Source: Flavobacterium cupreum
GTDB taxonomy: Bacteria; Bacteroidota; Bacteroidia; Flavobacteriales; Flavobacteriaceae
Assembly (NCBI RefSeq): GCF_003996965.1
Contig: NZ_QWDM01000021.1
Coordinates: 27,868-91,867, forward strand
Length of the DNA stretch: 64,000 bases
Direction: 5' to 3'
Part shown: one piece after another, positions 36,416 to 45,538 of the stretch
Numbering within the stretch: position 1 is the first letter of the stretch
Layout of the letters: the number at the start of each line of letters is the position of its first letter
Translations under genes and position numbers: made by a program
The notes under the pieces: model-generated
What the model saw: only the letters and a program-made list of their open reading frames with translations
What the model was told of the DNA's origin: nothing
Databases searched by the model: none

Positions 36416-37123
36416 TTATTTAGTGTCCATAAAAACATCCACATTTCTCTGGTTGAAACGTTCAGAGAAGATTACCCCGTCTTTCATATGAATCGTTTTT
36501 TGCGAAAACGAAGCATCATAATCAGAGTGAGTCACCATCAGGATTGTTGCACCTTTAGCGTGCAAATCGGTTAAAAGTTCCATTACTTCATTACCGTTTT
36601 TACTGTCCAGGTTTCCTGTTGGCTCATCGGCAAGAATAATTTTGGGATCGTTGACCAAGGCTCTTGCTACTGCAACCCTTTGTTGTTGCCCTCCCGAAAG
36701 TTGTTGCGGAAAGTGTTTTAAACGGTGTGAGATATTTAATTTTTCGGCAATCGCTTCAATTCTATGTTTTCGCTCTGATGATTTGACATTGTTGTACAGC
36801 AACGGCAATTCGATATTATCATACACCGAAAGCTCATCGATCAGGTTGAAATTCTGAAAAATAAACCCGATGTTTTCTTTACGGACACGTGCTCTTCCTT
36901 TCTCCTTTAAGCCAATCATTTCCTCCTCCAGTAATTTATAACTTCCGTCGGTTGCGCTGTCTAATAGCCCGATTATATTTAGTAAAGTCGATTTTCCACA
37001 GCCCGAAGGCCCCATAATCGTTAAAAAATCACCCTTTTTAATTTCTAAGTTAATTCCGTTTAAGGCAGCTGTTTCTACTTCTTCGGTTCTGAAAACTTTG
37101 GTTAAATTTTGAATGGTTATCAT
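36416..37123 (-). CDS. ABC transporter ATP-binding protein, LolD/MacB type
   Basis: 235 residues. Walker A is GPSGCGKSTLLN, the signature is LSGGQQQRVAVA, Walker B is KIILADEPTGNLDSK and the H-loop is MVTHSD. Spacing fits the MacB/LolD subgroup, which pairs with FtsX-type permeases. It powers the export system of the operon. It lies about 100 bases after the adaptor gene and is followed by the small peptide and the permease. Confidence 0.95.
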   Translation of the reverse strand: MITIQNLTKVFRTEEVETAALNGINLEIKKGDFLTIMGPSGCGKSTLLNIIGLLDSATDGSYKLLEEEMIGLKEKGRARVRKENIGFIFQNFNLIDELSVYDNIELPLLYNNVKSSERKHRIEAIAEKLNISHRLKHFPQQLSGGQQQRVAVARALVNDPKIILADEPTGNLDSKNGNEVMELLTDLHAKGATILMVTHSDYDASFSQKTIHMKDGVIFSERFNQRNVDVFMDTK

Positions 37124-37225
37124 ATTTTTAAAGTATTAGGTGTTGTTGATTTATTTTTTGATTGATTGATGATTGAAACTTTTATTAATTGTGAATTGTA
37201 AATGGTAAACTGTGACTGCAAACTG

Positions 37226-38470
37226 TCACTGCGAACTAATAGAAAGCTCTTCAATATCCTTATAATCGGAGTAAGAAGATGTAATTACCGATTCGCCTTC
37301 TTTTAATCCTTCCAGTACTTCGTAATACGAAGGGTTTTCGCGGCCTAGTTTGATGGTTCTTCTTTGAGCCTTATTTCCTTTTACTACAAAAATCCATTTT
37401 CCGGCGGTGTCCTGATTGAAACTTCCTTTCTGAACGACGAGCGTTTTGTTTTTCTCCGATAAAATCAGTTTCACACCGAAGCTTAATCCGTCCTGTAATA
37501 CAATATTTTCTTTAGAGGTAAAAGCCAGTTCAACGGTAAAATGGCCGCTTTTTACTTCGGGAATTACTTTGGTTACCAAAACCTCAAGAGTCTGGCCTTT
37601 AAATTCTACCTGACCTTTCAGGCCTTCGCGTAATTTCTCCAGATAAAACTCATCTACTGCTGCGATAAGTTTGTATCCTTTTTTGGAATCGATTTTTCCG
37701 ATGCTTTCCCCGGCCTGAAATGTTTTTCCCAATACCGGTTCAAAAGAAGTCAGTCTTCCGGATTCCGGAGCCGTGATCAAAAAGTTATTTTTGTTGTTTC
37801 TCAGAATTTCAAGACTCTTTTCCATCGTTTGTATAGAGCGGTTGATTTGCGAAATCTGAACCTGATTGCTTTGTTTTTCTTTTTGAATACTTTGGTGAAT
37901 CGTTCTTTTTCGTTCTTCCTGAAAACGTAGTCCTTCCTTAAACGTATTCCAGTCATTTTTCGAAATCACATCTTTGTCAAACAATTTTGAGTTCATGTCG
38001 TACAATCTTTTGGCATCGTTATAATCATGCTCAATCAGCACCAAATCTTTGTTGAGGTTCAGCTCCTGATTTCTAATGTTCAGTTTGCCTGAATTCAGAT
38101 TGTTGATTTGCTCGATAATGGCCGTTTCCTGCGTCAGGTAATTAAGTTCGGTGTTCGGATTGTACAAACGGGCCAACGATTGTCCTTTGCTTACCATGGC
38201 ACCATTTTCTACAAAAATCTCTTTTACCGATCCGCCTTCGGTTACGTTGACAAGCATTACGTTCAGAGGTTCTACTTTGGCCTGAAAAACCACGAAGTCT
38301 TCAAAAAATGCTCTTTCGACTTTTTGAACCGTCAGTTCCTCTGCTTTTACATTCAGCGTTCGTTTAGTACTGAAAGAAAAAAAGACAATTACTGCCAAAG
38401 CTAAAAAAACACCAATTAGTATTGTGAGATTTCTAAATTTTCTATTTTTACGAGGAATTACCTTGTCCAT
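37226..38470 (-). CDS. HlyD/MacA-type periplasmic adaptor
   Basis: 414 residues. One N-terminal membrane helix (NLTILIGVFLALAVIVFFSF) is followed by a barrel-sandwich half, a long coiled-coil hairpin (residues 110-225, heptads rich in Glu/Lys/Asn/Leu), the second lipoyl half (LITAPESGRLTSFEPVLGKTFQAGESIG) and a beta-barrel. It bridges the inner-membrane pump to an outer-membrane channel. First gene of the adaptor-ATPase-peptide-permease operon; a sigma-54-like site lies directly upstream. Confidence 0.93.
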   Translation of the reverse strand: MDKVIPRKNRKFRNLTILIGVFLALAVIVFFSFSTKRTLNVKAEELTVQKVERAFFEDFVVFQAKVEPLNVMLVNVTEGGSVKEIFVENGAMVSKGQSLARLYNPNTELNYLTQETAIIEQINNLNSGKLNIRNQELNLNKDLVLIEHDYNDAKRLYDMNSKLFDKDVISKNDWNTFKEGLRFQEERKRTIHQSIQKEKQSNQVQISQINRSIQTMEKSLEILRNNKNNFLITAPESGRLTSFEPVLGKTFQAGESIGKIDSKKGYKLIAAVDEFYLEKLREGLKGQVEFKGQTLEVLVTKVIPEVKSGHFTVELAFTSKENIVLQDGLSFGVKLILSEKNKTLVVQKGSFNQDTAGKWIFVVKGNKAQRRTIKLGRENPSYYEVLEGLKEGESVITSSYSDYKDIEELSISSQ

Positions 38471-38497
38471 TTTTTAAATAATTTACTGATAATCAAT

Positions 38498-38515
38498 AGG
38501 TAAATATTGTGCCAT
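38498..38515 (-). promoter_or_regulatory. Probable sigma-54 promoter of the efflux operon
   Basis: On the minus strand TGGCAC, five bases, TTACC. The consensus is TGGCAC, five bases, TTGC, so the -24 element is perfect and the -12 element has one change (GC to AC). Start would be about 18 bases before the ATG of the adaptor. The divergent neighbour is a sigma-54 activator, which supports this reading. Confidence 0.6.
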
Positions 38516-38627
38516 AAAAAGTATTATTGGTAAAGCATTGATTTTAAAGAGACTTTAAAAAACATCAAAAAAAGGAGTGTCCGATAATGAACAGTTGACC
38601 GTTCGAAATCGAACAAAAACAAATGAC

Positions 38628-39974
38628 ATGCGAAAAAAACTAGCCCAAATATTAGTTGTTGATGATCAGGAAGAAATTCTTTTTTCGGCAAAAATGATTC
38701 TGAAAAAGCATTTTGAAACCATTTTTACGGCAAACAGTCCAAAAAAAATAATTTCAATCCTGAATGAAAATGAAATTAATGTGGTTTTACTGGACATGAA
38801 TTACCGGATAGGTTTTGAAGACGGACGCGAAGGAATTCACTGGCTGAAAGAAATCAAAACACTTTCGCCGCAAACCGTTGTGATTTTAATGACTGCTTTC
38901 GGAAAAATTGATACCGCTGTTGAAGGCATCAAAATAGGGGCTTTCGATTATGTACTGAAACCCTGGCACAACGAAAAATTACTGGAAACCATTGATAAAG
39001 CAGTTACCGAAAGCCGAAAAAACAGCAAAAAAACACCAGCTGAAAAAGAAGATAAAAAATATTTTGTAGGTACCTCGGCTAAAATAAAACAAGCCTATCT
39101 GATGGCCGAAAAAGTAGCCCGAACAGAGGCCAATGTTTTGATTTTGGGAGAAAACGGAACCGGAAAATATGTTTTCGCCGAGTTTATCCATTTGAATTCA
39201 GCGCGAAAGAAACAGCCGTTTGTACATGTAGATTTGGGTTCACTGAGCGATAGTTTATTCGAAAGTGAGCTTTTTGGCTATGCAAAAGGAGCTTTTACAG
39301 ATGCCAAAACCGATACGCCCGGACGGTTCGAAATGGCTGCTGAAGGAACCATTTTTCTGGATGAAATTGGAAATATACCGCTTCATCTGCAGGTTAAATT
39401 ACTGCATGTTTTACAGACCAAGACCGTTACGCGTCTGGGAGAAAGCAAGCCACGACCGCTGAATGTACGAATTATTGCAGCCACAAACAGCGATATTAAG
39501 GCTGAGGTAAAAAACAAAACCTTCAGGGAAGATTTACTGTACCGAATCAATACGATGGAAATTTCGCTGCCGTCACTTCGTGAGCGAAAAGATGATATTG
39601 TGCCGATGGCGGATTTTATTTTAGATCAGATTGCGGCCAAATACAATCAGGAAAACTGGCATTTTGAAGCCAATGTTGGCCCTTATTTAGAGAAGTATCC
39701 CTGGAAAGGAAATATCCGTGAAATGGAGAATAAAATTGAGCGTGCCTTGATTCTGGCCGATAACCAGACCATTTCGGTAACCGATCTTGATATTCTTGAT
39801 TTCGAGGATTTTCAGGAAAATGATGATAACCCGTTATCCGAACTGGAGAAAAATGCGATCGAAAAAGCCTTATTCAAACACAACGGAAACATTAGTAAAA
39901 CAGCTGAGGAACTGGGGTTGTCAAGAGCGGCTTTGTACCGCAGAATTGAAAAATACGATTTGAAAAATACCTAG
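38628..39974 (+). CDS. Sigma-54-dependent response regulator, NtrC family
   Basis: 448 residues from the ATG at 38628; a GTG at 38577 would add 17 weakly conserved residues. Receiver domain 1-125 with phospho-Asp in VVLLDMNYRIG near 54. AAA+ domain about 145-380: Walker A GENGTGKYVF, the sigma-54 loop reads GAFTDA in place of GAFTGA, Walker B GTIFLDEIGN. A Fis-type HTH ends the protein (NISKTAEELGLSRAALYRRIEKY). It activates sigma-54 promoters when phosphorylated. It precedes a kinase and diverges from the efflux operon, its likely target. Confidence 0.95.
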   Translation: MRKKLAQILVVDDQEEILFSAKMILKKHFETIFTANSPKKIISILNENEINVVLLDMNYRIGFEDGREGIHWLKEIKTLSPQTVVILMTAFGKIDTAVEGIKIGAFDYVLKPWHNEKLLETIDKAVTESRKNSKKTPAEKEDKKYFVGTSAKIKQAYLMAEKVARTEANVLILGENGTGKYVFAEFIHLNSARKKQPFVHVDLGSLSDSLFESELFGYAKGAFTDAKTDTPGRFEMAAEGTIFLDEIGNIPLHLQVKLLHVLQTKTVTRLGESKPRPLNVRIIAATNSDIKAEVKNKTFREDLLYRINTMEISLPSLRERKDDIVPMADFILDQIAAKYNQENWHFEANVGPYLEKYPWKGNIREMENKIERALILADNQTISVTDLDILDFEDFQENDDNPLSELEKNAIEKALFKHNGNISKTAEELGLSRAALYRRIEKYDLKNT

Positions 39975-40272
39975 ATGTAGCTTGATGAATAGTTTTTCTC
40001 TCGCAGATTTTGGAGATTTAGCAGATAAATTAGCTTAGAAACTTTAAACTTTTAATCAGTGAGAGTCTGCTCAATCCGCCAAATCTGCGGGAGCCAATAT
40101 TTAAGTAATAATTTAAAAGATTATATTGATAAACAGTTTTTACTCTCGCAGATTTTGGAGATTTAGCGGATTTTTTTAATCTATTTTATCTGCACAATCT
40201 GCCAAATCTGCGGGAAACCATTTTAATAAATCATGTGAAATCCCTTAATCTGTGGCGATAAATAAATAAACA
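39975..40272. repeat. Two CTCGCAGATTTTGGAGATTTAGC repeats between RR and kinase genes
   Basis: TCTCGCAGATTTTGGAGATT occurs at 40001 and 40142, each facing an AAATCTGCGGGA arm, so two imperfect palindromes of about 80 bases. Related words recur at 16020-16085 and 42075-42105. No gene in the gap. Confidence 0.7.
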
Positions 40273-41598
40273 ATGAAAAACCTGAAATTCTACAATGCTT
40301 TGTTTTTAAGAATACTGTGTATTATGGTATTGTTTTTCTTTTGCGTTTTTCTGATTTACAAAGGCCTTTATTACAATGCCATTTTAGCTGGTTTTTTTGC
40401 GGTTATACTGATTTCGGAAATGTATGTTGCCATAAAAAACCGATTGCTGTTTTACGATAAAACCCTGCTTTCGATATTGCAGAATGATTTTTCGACCAAT
40501 TTCCCGCAAGACTATAAAAAAGAAAATTTCAAGACGTTGTATCTGTTGTACAATACATTAAAGTTTAAGGAACAAGAGCAGACGTCGAAAGAACTTATTT
40601 ATCAATCGATTCTGGACAATATTGATACCGCCACTTTAATTCTGGAAAAAGAAAACGACGAATGGCATATTTTCCTGATGAACGATTGTTTTTCAAACCT
40701 TTTTAAAGTCCCAAAGGTCAGTCATTGGAAATACCTTAAAAATTATCTGCCTTCGCTTTGTACTGAAATCGAGAAACTGGGTTTTGCCGAATTAAAATCA
40801 GCTATTTCGATAAAAATTGAAGAGCAGGATCTGCAGACTTTTGTGTTGCAGACTTCCCATACCAAAACATACGACAAAGAATATTTCATCATTTTATTAG
40901 ACAGCATACAGCGCGTCATTGAAAAAAAGGAGAAAGAAGCCTGGATCAATCTGATGAAGATTATTTCACATGAATTAATGAATTCCCTGACGCCCATTCG
41001 GGCACTTTCCCAAAATTTACTGCACATTGTCGATCAGGAGCAATTGGAGGAAGAAGATTTTGAGGACATCAAAAGCAGTATTTCGACCATTATAAACAGA
41101 AGCGATCACCTGCAGGTTTTTGTAGAGAATTACCGAAAACTGGCCATGCTGCCGACACCAACCAAAGTAATGACACCCATCAATGCGCTTTTTGAAGACT
41201 GTATGCGAATCATGAGTCCGATTCTGAAAGCGGAAAATATCGAATTGATAAACGAAATAAATAGTTCACGATCGATCCTGATTGACAAAAACCAGATGGA
41301 ACAGGTGATTATCAATTTAATTACCAACAGCGTATATGCTTTGAAAGAGAAGAGCGAAAAGAAAATGTTTTTGTCCAGTTATACCGAAAACAATCGCTTT
41401 TTCATCACCATTTCAGACAACGGAAAAGGAATCGACGACGAGATCAGGGACAAAGTATTTCTCCCGTTTTTCACCACCAGAAAAGACGGCGCCGGAATTG
41501 GGTTAACGCTTTCTAAAAATATCATAGAAGCACACGGCGGTTACTTAAGCTACCAGACCGATGAAGACCGGACGAGTTTTGTGATTTGTTTGATTTAG
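40273..41598 (+). CDS. Sensor histidine kinase, NtrY/NtrB-like
   Basis: 441 residues. Two N-terminal transmembrane helices (IMVLFFFCVFLIYKGLYY and NAILAGFFAVILISEMYVA), almost no periplasmic loop, then a PAS-like sensor region (100-200). HisKA has its His in ISHELMNSLTPIRAL near 234; the ATPase domain shows QVIINLITNSVYAL (N box), SDNGKGID (G1) and GAGIGLTLSKNIIEAHGG. It should phosphorylate the NtrC-like regulator encoded just upstream. The short loop suggests it senses membrane or cytosolic state. Confidence 0.94.
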   Translation: MKNLKFYNALFLRILCIMVLFFFCVFLIYKGLYYNAILAGFFAVILISEMYVAIKNRLLFYDKTLLSILQNDFSTNFPQDYKKENFKTLYLLYNTLKFKEQEQTSKELIYQSILDNIDTATLILEKENDEWHIFLMNDCFSNLFKVPKVSHWKYLKNYLPSLCTEIEKLGFAELKSAISIKIEEQDLQTFVLQTSHTKTYDKEYFIILLDSIQRVIEKKEKEAWINLMKIISHELMNSLTPIRALSQNLLHIVDQEQLEEEDFEDIKSSISTIINRSDHLQVFVENYRKLAMLPTPTKVMTPINALFEDCMRIMSPILKAENIELINEINSSRSILIDKNQMEQVIINLITNSVYALKEKSEKKMFLSSYTENNRFFITISDNGKGIDDEIRDKVFLPFFTTRKDGAGIGLTLSKNIIEAHGGYLSYQTDEDRTSFVICLI

Positions 41599-41615
41599 CT
41601 CTTGAACTTTTTTAC

Positions 41616-41730
41616 CATATAAGTGATTATAAGTTCATATAACAGGGATGTTTATTCTAGCTTGTTCCATTTTGACAAATGACCTCAAACGTTCCGCGCA
41701 AAACTTAAATGAACTTACATTACTTATATG
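41616..41730. repeat. ACCATATAAGT / ACTTATATGGT palindromic repeat
   Basis: TTTACCATATAAGTGATTAT opens and AACTTACATTACTTATATGGT-type sequence closes it. The same closing sequence (ACTTAAATGAACTT then CCCTTATATGGTTTA) occurs at 46264-46290 and 46353-46388, so it is a dispersed family. Confidence 0.7.
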
Positions 41731-41740
41731 GTAAAGTTAT

Positions 41741-42067
41741 TTAAAGTTCAATTTCCGGTGCCCAAAAGTGTTTTTCGAGATCGATAATCTGATTATTTTC
41801 TATAACAATTCCTTCGCTTTCCAGAAGCTGCTGCATTAAATTGGTTCCGTCAAAATGGTGTTTTCCGGTTAGAAGTCCTTTTCGGTTGACGACCCGATGA
41901 GCGGGAACATCTTCCATGTTATGACAGGCATTCATAGCCCAGCCCACCATTCGTGCCGAACGGGCTGTCCCCAATGCCTTTGCGATCGCACCATACGAAG
42001 TTACTTTCCCATACGGAATCTGTCTGGCAATCGCATAAACTCTTTCGAAAAAATTATCTTCAGCCAT
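41741..42067 (-). CDS. Alkyltransferase-like (ATL) protein, MGMT family
   Basis: 108 residues, the short ATL length. IPYGKVTSYGAIAKALG is the DNA-binding HTH and the active-site segment reads VPAHRVV where O6-alkylguanine transferases have PCHRV. With Ala for Cys it cannot accept the alkyl group; ATLs bind alkylated guanine and flag it for nucleotide excision repair. No repair gene is adjacent. Assignment secure, mechanism from the family. Confidence 0.93.
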   Translation of the reverse strand: MAEDNFFERVYAIARQIPYGKVTSYGAIAKALGTARSARMVGWAMNACHNMEDVPAHRVVNRKGLLTGKHHFDGTNLMQQLLESEGIVIENNQIIDLEKHFWAPEIEL

Positions 42068-42155
42068 AGTTGATTTTATCTGCTAAATCTCCAAAATCTG
42101 CGTGAAAAATACTCCTCACAACAAGAATCATTTTTAATCTGCGGCAAATATATTT

Positions 42156-42791
42156 TTACCCAAAATAGTAATTCAGAATATTAAAAAGCGTCACCACAGC
42201 AATCAAACCGGTAATGCTGCCAATGATCGTATTCATATTTCGCATGATATAATCGGTTTTCTTTTCGATTCTTCCGAAGAAAGCAATGTAGCTGTACAAA
42301 ACAGCGAACGAACCTAAAACAGATCCAAATACAAAAGTAAAAATCACATTGTTTTCAAAAGCAAAAAGATGGTAAGAAGCCAAAGTGACACTCACCACAA
42401 CATAATACGGAATTGGAAAGAAATTCAGTCCCGAAAGCAGCATGCCCAGAAAGAAACGGCTTTTTTTACTGCTTTTTTTGATCTTCGATTTTTTGGCTTT
42501 AGGTTCTTTGGCGATAAACAAAAAGTAAATCGTCAGGATCGAAAAAATCGCAAATCCAACTTCACGCAATAAGGTTACAACGTCCGGCCTGTTGTCGATG
42601 ACCTGTGCGAATAAAACGGCTAAGGAAACCTGGAAAAAAATAACGACAACCGCACCAACGACAAACCATAAAGCATTCTTTTTTCCTTCTTTCAGATTTA
42701 TTTTGGCTGCCGTCATGTTGATTAGACCAGGAGGAATAATTCCGATGAAGGCGGCAATAAAACCTGAAAGTAATGGAGTAAGTAATGCCAT
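42156..42791 (-). CDS. LysE-family transporter
   Basis: 211 residues with six hydrophobic segments. The N-terminal LLSGFIAAFIGIIPPGLINMTAAKINLKEGKKNA fits the LysE/RhtB family (GxxPGP-like, here IIPPGLIN). It probably exports an amino acid or related small molecule through the inner membrane; substrate unknown. The Lys/Ser-rich loop KAKKSKIKKSSKKSR near 100-115 is cytoplasmic. Confidence 0.85.
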   Translation of the reverse strand: MALLTPLLSGFIAAFIGIIPPGLINMTAAKINLKEGKKNALWFVVGAVVVIFFQVSLAVLFAQVIDNRPDVVTLLREVGFAIFSILTIYFLFIAKEPKAKKSKIKKSSKKSRFFLGMLLSGLNFFPIPYYVVVSVTLASYHLFAFENNVIFTFVFGSVLGSFAVLYSYIAFFGRIEKKTDYIMRNMNTIIGSITGLIAVVTLFNILNYYFG

Positions 42792-42831
42792 TCAGTTAAA
42801 TGATGGGTTAGTATTTGGTTTTAAAACTAAA

Positions 42832-43509
42832 TTAATCTTTAATTTTAAAACGAATATACGTAATTGCCTTGTTAATTTCTAAATATTGTTTCTCATAAAA
42901 AGTCTGGAAAGCAGTTACTTCTTCCGGACTTCCTTCGTTTGTATACACATTATGGTTGGCGTATAAAACTTCGTGTCCTTCTCCGTGAAGTAATCCCAAG
43001 GTATAACCGTGCATAAATTCACTGTCGGTTTTCAGGTTTACAACACCGTCTTTTTTGAGGATTGTTTTGTATAATTTCAGGAACTCAGAATTCGTCATTC
43101 TGTGTTTGGTTCTTTTGTATTTGATTTGCGGATCCGGAAAAGTAATCCAGATTTCATCCACTTCATTTTCAGCAAAAATATGATTAATCAGTTCGATTTG
43201 AGTTCGGATAAACGCAACATTATGCAGGCCTGTTTCAACAGCAGTTTTCGCACCTCTCCAGAAACGCGCGCCTTTTATATCAATTCCTATAAAATTTTTG
43301 TTGGGATATTTTTCGGCTAATCCAACAGAATACTCTCCTTTTCCACAGCCTAATTCTAAAACTAACGGATTGTCATTTTTAAAGAAATCAGTATTCCATT
43401 TTCCTCTTAAGGGCATTAAATTGCCCACCACTTCTTCTCTGGTTGGTTGAAAAACGTTTTCAAATGTTTCGTTTTCCCTGAATCTTTTAAGTTTATTTTT
43501 ACTTCCCAC
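42832..43509 (-). CDS. trmB: tRNA (guanine-N7-)-methyltransferase
   Basis: 225 residues from a GTG start at 43509 (product begins MGSKNKLKRFREN, the usual flavobacterial TrmB start); an ATG at 43530 adds seven residues. SAM-binding motif LELGCGKGEYSVGLA, then FIGIDIKGARFWRGAKTA and the conserved ITFPDPQIKYKRTKHRMTN. It methylates G46 of the tRNA variable loop. Assignment secure; the start choice is inference. Confidence 0.94.
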   Translation of the reverse strand: MGSKNKLKRFRENETFENVFQPTREEVVGNLMPLRGKWNTDFFKNDNPLVLELGCGKGEYSVGLAEKYPNKNFIGIDIKGARFWRGAKTAVETGLHNVAFIRTQIELINHIFAENEVDEIWITFPDPQIKYKRTKHRMTNSEFLKLYKTILKKDGVVNLKTDSEFMHGYTLGLLHGEGHEVLYANHNVYTNEGSPEEVTAFQTFYEKQYLEINKAITYIRFKIKD

Positions 43510-43559
43510 TTTTACAAAAATTTTCAGCAAAATTAAGGAATATAAACGAATGAATTAGG

Positions 43560-43875
43560 CAGGTTTTGTTTTTTGCCACAGATTTCACAGATTTGTTGGA
43601 TTTCTTTTTTCTAATCTGTGTAAATCTTCGAAATCTGAGGCTACTATTTTATGCGTAATGTTATGTTTTTTTGCCACAGATTTCACAGATTTGTTGGATT
43701 TCTTTTTCTAATCTCTGTGAATCTTCGAAATTTGTGACTACTATTTTAGGATAATATATTTCTGTAATTGTTTTTTTGCCACAGATTTAAAAGTTTAGAA
43801 AGGATTTTTTAATAAAATTATATTTCAATCTGTGTGAATCTGTGAAATCTGTGGCATATCCTTTAATTATAATTC
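43560..43875. repeat. Tandem TTTGCCACAGATTTCACAGA repeats
   Basis: Three copies begin at about 43575, 43673 and 43778, with a period near 100 bases. Each is an imperfect palindrome closed by AATCTGTG...GGC-type words. Related GCCACAGATT...AATCTGTGGC repeats occur at 57030-57225. Confidence 0.75.
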
Positions 43876-43892
43876 GTGGCAAACCAACTATT

Positions 43893-45275
43893 TTAATGGT
43901 ATTGTGTTTCCGGTACGGCCAGCATTTTAGGGTCGAGGGTTTCGTCGTGTTGGGATAAATCCAGTCCGATGTGTTCGGATTCTTCGGAAACACGCAGCGG
44001 AATAATAAAGTTCGTTACCTTGAATAAGAAATAAGCCCCGAAGAAAGTAAAGATCGAAACCAGCACCAAAGCAATCATATGATGCATAAATACGTTCCAG
44101 CCACCGTGCAGTAAACTAGCTTTTTCGCCATGCGCAAAAATCGCGGTCAGGATCATTCCCATGATTCCACCCACACCGTGACAGGCAAAAACGTCAAGCG
44201 TATCGTCAAATCTTCTCGAGAAGCTGCAGTTCACAACATAATTGGAAACCAAAGCCGTTATAAATCCGAAAAACATACTTTCCGGAACCGAAACATAACC
44301 TGCTGCGGGCGTTATGGCCACCAAACCTACCACAGCTCCGATACAGGCGCCGAGAGCCGAAACCTTTCTTCCGTTCATTCGGTCAAAGAAAACCCAGGTC
44401 AGCATGGCTGCTGCCGATGAGGTCGTGGTGGTGGCAAAAGCCATGGCAGCGGTTCCGTTGGCGGCAAGAGCAGAACCCGCATTAAACCCGAACCAGCCGA
44501 ACCATAACATTCCGGTTCCTAATAAGACAAACGGAATATTGGTCGGGATATGTAAACTGTTTTTTCTTTTTCCTAAAACCAGCACTCCGGCCAGAGCAGC
44601 AAAGCCGGAACTCATGTGTACCACGGTTCCCCCTGCAAAATCTTTCACGCCAAAATAACTGCCCAAAACACCCGTTGGATACCAAACGGCATGGCATAAA
44701 GGCGCATAGATGAAAATCGTAAACAAACTGATGAAAATTAAATACGATATAAAACGAACGCGTTCTGCAAATGAACCGGTAATAATCGCCGGAGCAATAA
44801 TGGCAAACTTCATCTGAAACAAAGCGAATAACATAAACGGAATCGTGCTCGCTAATTTTTTATGCGGAAGAACGCCCACATAATCCATAAAAGCAAAAGT
44901 GGTCGGGTTGCCAAAGAAACTGTAAAAATGTTCTCCTGAGCCAAAACCTACCGGGTCTCCAAAAGCTAAACTGAACCCCACGGTAACCCATAAAAGCGTT
45001 ACCACACCCAGACAGATAAAACTTTGCAGCATTGTCGAGATTACATTTTTCTTGCCGACCATTCCGCCGTAAAAAAACGATAATCCGGGAGTCATAATCA
45101 AAACCAGACAGCAGGAGGTAAGCATCCAGGCAACATCGGCAGGAACAATGTGGTCTGTAGTTCCAAATTCAGACAGTACGTAATTGTTTTCGGTAACCGT
45201 TGGCCAAAATGCGCCTGTAATACAAACAATACTTATAATAATAAAGGAAATGATCCAGCGTTTTTCTATTTTCAT
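43893..45275 (-). CDS. amt: Ammonium transporter
   Basis: 460 residues, 11-12 membrane helices. LSFFYGGMVGKKNVISTM and the FGWFGFNAGSALAANGTAAMAFATT segment are Amt signatures. The twin His of the pore are expected in VVHMSSG and the CHGVGG region (FACHGVGGIMGMILTAIFAH). It moves ammonium or ammonia into the cell. No glnB/glnK gene sits beside it, unlike in many genomes; the cytoplasmic C-terminal tail is long and may bind a regulator. A -7 box TAACTTTG is at 45322-45315. Confidence 0.94.
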   Translation of the reverse strand: MKIEKRWIISFIIISIVCITGAFWPTVTENNYVLSEFGTTDHIVPADVAWMLTSCCLVLIMTPGLSFFYGGMVGKKNVISTMLQSFICLGVVTLLWVTVGFSLAFGDPVGFGSGEHFYSFFGNPTTFAFMDYVGVLPHKKLASTIPFMLFALFQMKFAIIAPAIITGSFAERVRFISYLIFISLFTIFIYAPLCHAVWYPTGVLGSYFGVKDFAGGTVVHMSSGFAALAGVLVLGKRKNSLHIPTNIPFVLLGTGMLWFGWFGFNAGSALAANGTAAMAFATTTTSSAAAMLTWVFFDRMNGRKVSALGACIGAVVGLVAITPAAGYVSVPESMFFGFITALVSNYVVNCSFSRRFDDTLDVFACHGVGGIMGMILTAIFAHGEKASLLHGGWNVFMHHMIALVLVSIFTFFGAYFLFKVTNFIIPLRVSEESEHIGLDLSQHDETLDPKMLAVPETQYH

Positions 45276-45314
45276 TTTTCAGATACTTTATTTAAACCCT
45301 ATTTTTTTTGGGGT

Positions 45315-45322
45315 CAAAGTTA
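45315..45322 (-). promoter_or_regulatory. -7 box for amt
   Basis: TAACTTTG, a perfect TAnnTTTG, about 40 bases before the ATG. No clear -33 element. Confidence 0.4.
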
Positions 45323-45538
45323 AAAAAAAATAAATATTCAGCTTTTTAGGGCTCATAAAATAGAGGGCTAGGCTTTATTTTAGTCAATTTTACAAAATTC
45401 TATACCTTTTTTTGACAGTATGCTATTTTCGGGATTAAAAAAACAGGCTTACTTGATAAATATGTTATAATTAAATCGATATTCGGTTTTGTAAAGCACT
45501 CAAAAAGTTAGGATTATAATAACAATCCCTTAATTTGT

